Shown here: positions 51,991 to 52,305 of the stretch, in pieces
Layout of the letters: every line of letters starts with the position of its first letter
Numbering within the stretch: the stretch's first letter is position 1
From: Cohnella laeviribosi DSM 21336
Lineage (GTDB): Bacteria; Bacillota; Bacilli; Paenibacillales; Paenibacillaceae
Direction of reading: 5' to 3'
Length of the DNA stretch: 52,305 bases
NCBI RefSeq assembly: GCF_000378425.1
Contig: NZ_KB899837.1
Span: forward strand, 1 to 52,305
Position numbers and translations under genes: made by a program
The notes under the pieces: model-generated
Databases searched by the model: none
What the model was told of the DNA's origin: nothing
The model's input: the letters and a program-made list of their open reading frames with translations, nothing else

Positions 51991-52305
51991 TATAGATAGA
52001 ATGTCACTTTTGGAGCTTTTACGCAAGTCCGGTTCTGACGGTGATGTGGATTTTTTAAAGGAAGCCTTGAATGTTCTTGTTCATTCCTTGATGGAGGCGG
52101 AAGTAGCGGCCCAGATCGGTGCCGAGCGTTATGAACGAAACACGGAAAGAACCAACCAGCGGAAACGGTTACCGGCAACGGGAGTGGCATACCCGGGTCG
52201 GCACGCTCGATCTGAGCATTCCGAAGCTTCGCAAAGGCAGCTATTTTCCCTCCCTGCTTGAACCCCGGAAGCGTGCGGAAAAGGCATTGCTTTCCGTTGT
52301 ACAGG
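51983..52305 (+). pseudogene. IS256-family transposase, frameshifted and cut by the window end
   Basis: The first frame from GTG 51983 encodes the family N-terminus: LLELLRKSGSDGDVDFLKEA, LMEAEVAAQIGAERYERN and TNQR. At the AAA run (52163-52165) one extra base shifts the frame; the next frame then continues NGYRQREWHTRVGTLDLSIP and KLRKGSYFPSLLEPRKRAEK to the window end, exactly as in intact relatives. The first frame alone stops at 52261. Mutation, a sequencing error in the A run and, less likely, programmed frameshifting are possible. Confidence 0.85.

Larger units (their letters stand above)
51890..52305 (+). mobile_element. IS256-family insertion sequence, left part
   Basis: The transposase start and the sequence before it mark the left end of an IS256-type element that continues past the window edge. 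The exact left end is approximate; the terminal inverted repeat cannot be confirmed without the right end. A TTGACA box lies at 51913-51918, but a TATGAT at 51932-51937 is only 13 bp away, a poor promoter spacing. Confidence 0.65.

Overview
The window looks like chromosomal DNA from a GC-rich member of the Paenibacillaceae (Paenibacillus/Cohnella type). The grounds are strong GGAGG-type ribosome binding sites, frequent GTG/TTG starts, Bacillus-style gene sets (qoxABCD, ccdC, ltaS, iol genes), a YesM/YesN-type two-component pair beside a sugar ABC transporter, CcpA-like cre boxes and a DUF1540 miniprotein. Genus is an inference; no rRNA or tRNA gene is visible. Most genes lie on the minus strand.

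Region 1 (0-13.4 kb) is redox and respiration. It holds thioredoxin, an Rrf2 regulator with an operator-like promoter, an aldo/keto reductase, a DsbA/FrnE-type oxidoreductase, CcdC, a complete aa3-type quinol oxidase operon (qoxABCD) with His-rich tails on three subunits, a DUF4097 repeat protein, a membrane protein, a MarR regulator, and a second terminal oxidase. The second oxidase is a ba3-type cytochrome c oxidase operon encoding subunit I, a CuA subunit II, a 57-residue subunit IIa and an extra CuA-type lipoprotein. Its promoter carries an FNR/CRP-type box centred at about -41.5 and a second, weaker one at about -83.5.

Region 2 (13.4-27.9 kb) is housekeeping and accessory. It holds a lipoteichoic acid synthase, threonine synthase, a second Rrf2 regulator, PurT, DUF1540, a class I glutamine amidotransferase with an unusual palindromic promoter and a Fur-like box, a pirin, an aldose epimerase, glucose-6-phosphate dehydrogenase (with four 11-bp-spaced direct repeats upstream), a decayed VOC/glyoxalase gene, and an ABC-2 exporter operon ending in its own TetR regulator.

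Region 3 (28.1-50.3 kb) is carbohydrate uptake and catabolism. First comes an operon-like block of sensor kinase, AraC-type response regulator, solute-binding protein and two permeases, for an unidentified sugar. Next comes a full myo-inositol pathway: iolG, iolE, iolD, iolB, iolC, iolJ, iolA and iolI, with a second dehydrogenase and an RbsB/RbsC/RbsA-type ABC importer that probably brings in inositol. Together these would take inositol to acetyl-CoA, CO2 and dihydroxyacetone phosphate. Two LacI-family regulators flank or lie within the cluster. One is intact and probably autoregulated; the other has an in-frame TAA stop after its DNA-binding domain. Palindromes built on TTAAGCGCTTAA recur in the cluster and in the ~1 kb gene-free region upstream of it.

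Region 4 (50.3 kb to the end) is an AT-richer edge: the gene-free operator-rich stretch, one hypothetical membrane-anchored protein, and the left part of an IS256-family element whose transposase reading frame is shifted by one base and runs off the window.

I found no CRISPR array, prophage, defence island or clearly undescribed system. The most notable signals are regulatory: the tandem FNR-type promoter, the 11-bp repeats before zwf, the paired TetR-type operators, and the inositol operators combined with a broken LacI gene.
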